A program made the position numbers and the translations under genes. The notes under the pieces were generated by a model. It had not been told where the DNA came from. It was given only the letters and a program-made list of their open reading frames with translations, and searched no databases. Of a stretch of DNA of 61,899 nucleotides, positions 59,953-61,899 are shown in pieces (the first letter of the stretch is position 1; every line of letters starts with the position of its first letter). The DNA comes from Terriglobia bacterium (GTDB taxonomy: Bacteria; Acidobacteriota; Terriglobia; Terriglobales; Acidobacteriaceae): positions 1 through 61,899 of the forward strand of contig JAIQFH010000047.1 in the NCBI GenBank assembly GCA_020073385.1, written 5' to 3'.

Positions 59953-60878
59953 TTATTCGCGGCGCAAGGCGGTCATAGGATGGATGCTCAAGGCCCGCCG
60001 TGCCGGGATGTAACACGCCAGCATAGCGACTGCCGCCAGCAACAACGCCACACCAATCAGTGTCGTGGGATCGGTAGGCTTCACTTCGAAGAGCACGCTG
60101 ACCATCACCCGTGTGAGCGCGATTGCGCCGGCAAGCTCGAACACGATGCCCAGCAGTCCCAGCTTCACTCCATCCTTCATTACCAGCCGCAGCACATCGC
60201 GGTGTTGCGCGCCCAATGCCATGTAGACTCCAATTTCGTGCGCGCGCTGATTGACGCGATATGCAACCATACCGTAGATGCCTACTCCGGCCAGCGCCAC
60301 CGCCAGCGCGGCAAAGCTCCCGAGCAACAACATGTTGAAGCGCTGCTGCGCTACCGAGACCGCCAACAAATCGTCCATGGATTGAATGCCGCTAACGGGA
60401 ATCTGGCTATCCAAGCTCCAGACCTGCTTTTTCACGTCCTCGACCAGACTTGCTTCCGGAACTCGTGTCCGGATCACCAGCGTCATAAATTTCCGCCACG
60501 CCTCGTCATTCTGGCTGAACGGGGCGTAGACGGCGGGATCCACTGGCTGATTCAGCCCGGAATGCTTCACGTCGCCCGCAACGCCAATGATCGTCATCCA
60601 CTCGTGGGGGTCGCTCGATCGGGTCCAGTCAATCCGGGTTCCAATCGGGTTCTGGCCGGGAAGAAGTTGCCGCACAAACTCCTCGTTGACGATCGCGACT
60701 CGTGGTTGTCCTTCGCGGTCCATCGCACTGAAGTCGCGTCCGTTGCGAATCGGTATCTGCATGACGCCGAAGTACTCACCCATCACCGATAGCGTTTGCA
60801 CCGCTGGTTCGGTTCCCTCGGCACGGGTCGCCTGTCCGTCGACCACGACGCGATGGCCTACATAATTTCCGGCCAGAT
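59953..60878 (-). pseudogene. ADOP-type ABC permease, 5' part removed by IS
   Basis: Only the C-terminal about 300 residues remain. They comprise the end of a MacB-like periplasmic core domain (SVMGEYFGVMQIPIRNGRDF, REGQPRVAIVNEEFVRQLLP) and the final FtsX domain with three TM helices (LLLGSFAALAVALAGVGIYG, LALRREL-type end). Complete ADOP permeases of Acidobacteria are about 800 residues with two FtsX modules. At 60878 the coding sequence runs directly into the inverted repeat of an insertion sequence. An apparent start (GTG at 60897) is contributed by the IS. The 5' part should lie beyond 61895. Confidence 0.85.
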
Positions 60879-60905
60879 GGGTATCTGCTTCACTCACCCA
60901 ACCCC
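60879..60905 (+). repeat. left terminal inverted repeat of the IS
   Basis: GGGTATCTGCTTCACTCACC plus 7 bp, pairing with the right end with three mismatches. It contains the stop codon of the transposase. Confidence 0.8.
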
Positions 60906-61850
60906 TACAGATTGTGGTTTCGGGTTGGTTTTAACTCCAGGGTGAAGGATCCGAGCCAGGGGAACAGGCTCGACTACCAACGCTTGCTGCACGAGGCGGA
61001 AGAAGAGCTTGCCGCGGCTGGTTGATCTCCGCCGGTTAAATCGGAACGTAAACTCGTCCAGGTAGTAATCGAGATGCTTATGACTGACCGCCCCCTGGTG
61101 GGTTCCCATCAGCCACCGTTTGAGGAGGGAGATAACGCGGTGGACCCGCGGCATCAACTCCGAGGGAGTTTTCTTTTTGCCTCTTAAGAATGTGACATCG
61201 TGCTGATAGCCTTGGCTCTCCAGAGATAGGTATCCCAGCCAACCATCAGTGTGGATGACGCTCCCCGGTGCGACTGAGTCCCGCACAAAAGGCACCAGGC
61301 TTCTCGCCGAAGCGTCTAGAATCTGGCGCATACGAATCCGGCCGATCCCAGGCCCATCCTCTTGGGCGGCAACCACAATCAGTGCTTTCTTCAAGTTGAG
61401 CCGCCCTGGCAGCCCCTCCTCCAAACCTCCCAGATAGCATTCGTCCACCTCGACCCGGCCGGTGAGCAGATCGCGCCCCGGCCTCACCATGGCGCGGCGC
61501 AACTTATGCAGCCACGTCCAGGCCGTCTCATAGCTCTTCAGACCCAGCACTCGTTGCAGCCCCAACGCGCTGACACCGTTCTTCTGACTGACCACCCACC
61601 ACATAGCTTGAAACCACAATCGCAGAGGAGTGCGGGTGTCCTGAAAAATCGTCCCCGCCGTCACCGAGGTTTGATGTCGACAGTCACGACAGCGCAGCAG
61701 TACCGCTCTAACCGGCGAACTCTCTCGGCACCCGCAGCGTGGACAACGAAAGCCATCCGGCCACCGCAGTTGCAACAGATACTCTCTGCAGGCCTCCTCA
61801 CTCCGGAAGCGGACATCGAACTCCTTCAGGTTGCGAGGATAGTCTTCCAT
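60894..61850 (-). CDS. IS1595-family transposase
   Basis: This 318-residue transposase has an N-terminal zinc ribbon (Cys36, Cys39, Cys54, Cys57: FRCPRCGCRE, LLRCRDCRH) and an HTH-like segment (GVSALGLQRVLGLKSYETAW). The DDE-type catalytic domain has Asp136 in VEVDECYLGG, Asp202 in HTDGWLGY and an acidic/His-rich C-terminal motif (HKHLDYYLDEFTFRFNRR). It is full length with no frameshift, so the copy may be active. Confidence 0.92.
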   Translation of the reverse strand: MEDYPRNLKEFDVRFRSEEACREYLLQLRWPDGFRCPRCGCRESSPVRAVLLRCRDCRHQTSVTAGTIFQDTRTPLRLWFQAMWWVVSQKNGVSALGLQRVLGLKSYETAWTWLHKLRRAMVRPGRDLLTGRVEVDECYLGGLEEGLPGRLNLKKALIVVAAQEDGPGIGRIRMRQILDASARSLVPFVRDSVAPGSVIHTDGWLGYLSLESQGYQHDVTFLRGKKKTPSELMPRVHRVISLLKRWLMGTHQGAVSHKHLDYYLDEFTFRFNRRRSTSRGKLFFRLVQQALVVEPVPLARILHPGVKTNPKPQSVGVG

Positions 61851-61868
61851 CCCCGCATACTAGGGATT

Positions 61869-61895
61869 GTGGTTTGGTGAGTCAAGCAGATACCC
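61869..61895 (-). repeat. right terminal inverted repeat of the IS
   Basis: Read inwards it begins GGGTATCTGCTTGACTCACC and matches the left end at 24 of 27 positions. The window ends 4 bp beyond it. Confidence 0.8.
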
Positions 61896-61899
61896 ACCT

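Larger units (their letters stand above)
60879..61895. mobile_element. IS1595-family insertion sequence, 1,017 bp
   Basis: The element has one transposase gene flanked by imperfect 27-bp terminal inverted repeats (24 of 27 matching). Both ends start GGGTATCTGCTT when read inwards. The transposase stop codon lies inside the left repeat. IS1595 elements usually make 8-bp target duplications. Only 4 bp of right flank are visible (ACCT), and they do not match the left flank GGCCAGAT. Either there is no duplication or the ends have rearranged. Confidence 0.85.

Overview
The window looks like a chromosomal segment of a member of the Acidobacteriota (Terriglobia/Koribacter-like). No taxonomic marker is present. 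The inference rests on gene families that are typical of that group when they occur together: a DUF2934 protein, a Ser/Thr kinase fused to TPRs, a winged-helix regulator fused to TPRs, an ADOP-type permease, GH92 and GH144-like glycosidases, an IS1595-family insertion sequence, and GC-rich protein-coding DNA with long antisense shadow ORFs.

Region 1 (1-10.4 kb) is accessory in character. It holds the end of a DUF1579-like protein, two small unknown genes, a translationally coupled dienelactone hydrolase/DUF2934 pair with a 50-residue membrane protein upstream, a 7-TM SpoIIE-type phosphatase, an SDR/methyltransferase pair, and a Hen1-Pnkp RNA repair operon with an unknown gene 15 bp downstream. 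It ends in a truncated tyrosine recombinase just before an intact tRNA-Gly(GCC), which suggests an older integration event.

Region 2 (10.57-18.65 kb) is the most notable part: an integrative element of about 8 kb inserted in a tRNA-Cys(GCA) gene. A 40-bp direct repeat bounds it. The repeat runs from 3 nt before the mature tRNA to the last base of the anticodon loop. The left copy is a dead 5' half-tRNA and the right copy belongs to the complete tRNA-Cys. An intact integrase sits at the right end. The cargo is an AlpA-like HTH gene, a zinc-ribbon gene, a membrane protein, and two sets of small orphan genes, many with strong Shine-Dalgarno sequences or 4-nt ATGA stop-start overlaps. I recognise no replication, conjugation or virion gene. 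A non-coding hub at 12.59-12.73 kb carries three copies of TTGGTGTACA and two strong stem-loops.

Region 3 (18.7-61.9 kb) looks like ordinary chromosome. In order it contains: a GH92 alpha-mannosidase; a convergent beta-1,2-glucan locus (GT84-type synthase without a phosphorylase domain, ABC exporter, GH144-like glucanase); a PhoR/PhoB-like two-component system; a MerR regulator with a textbook long-spacer palindromic promoter, coupled to a secreted metal-binding-like protein; an M61 peptidase; a TPR kinase; a methyltransferase; a winged-helix TPR regulator; cytochrome c; an S33 peptidase; an HxlR-linked operon (NADP reductase, RidA, AhpD-like); a Crp/Fnr regulator facing a second AhpD-like gene across a TGTAA-N6-TTACA site; a frameshifted DUF1330 gene; a phosphodiesterase; an AraC regulator; a coupled photolyase-TspO-oxidoreductase operon; DUF378 and fasciclin genes; and an XRE-cupin regulator. 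The window ends in an ADOP permease gene cut by a 1,017-bp IS1595-family element. A degenerate repeat of about 33 bp recurs in several intergenic gaps of this region and was not noticed in regions 1 and 2.
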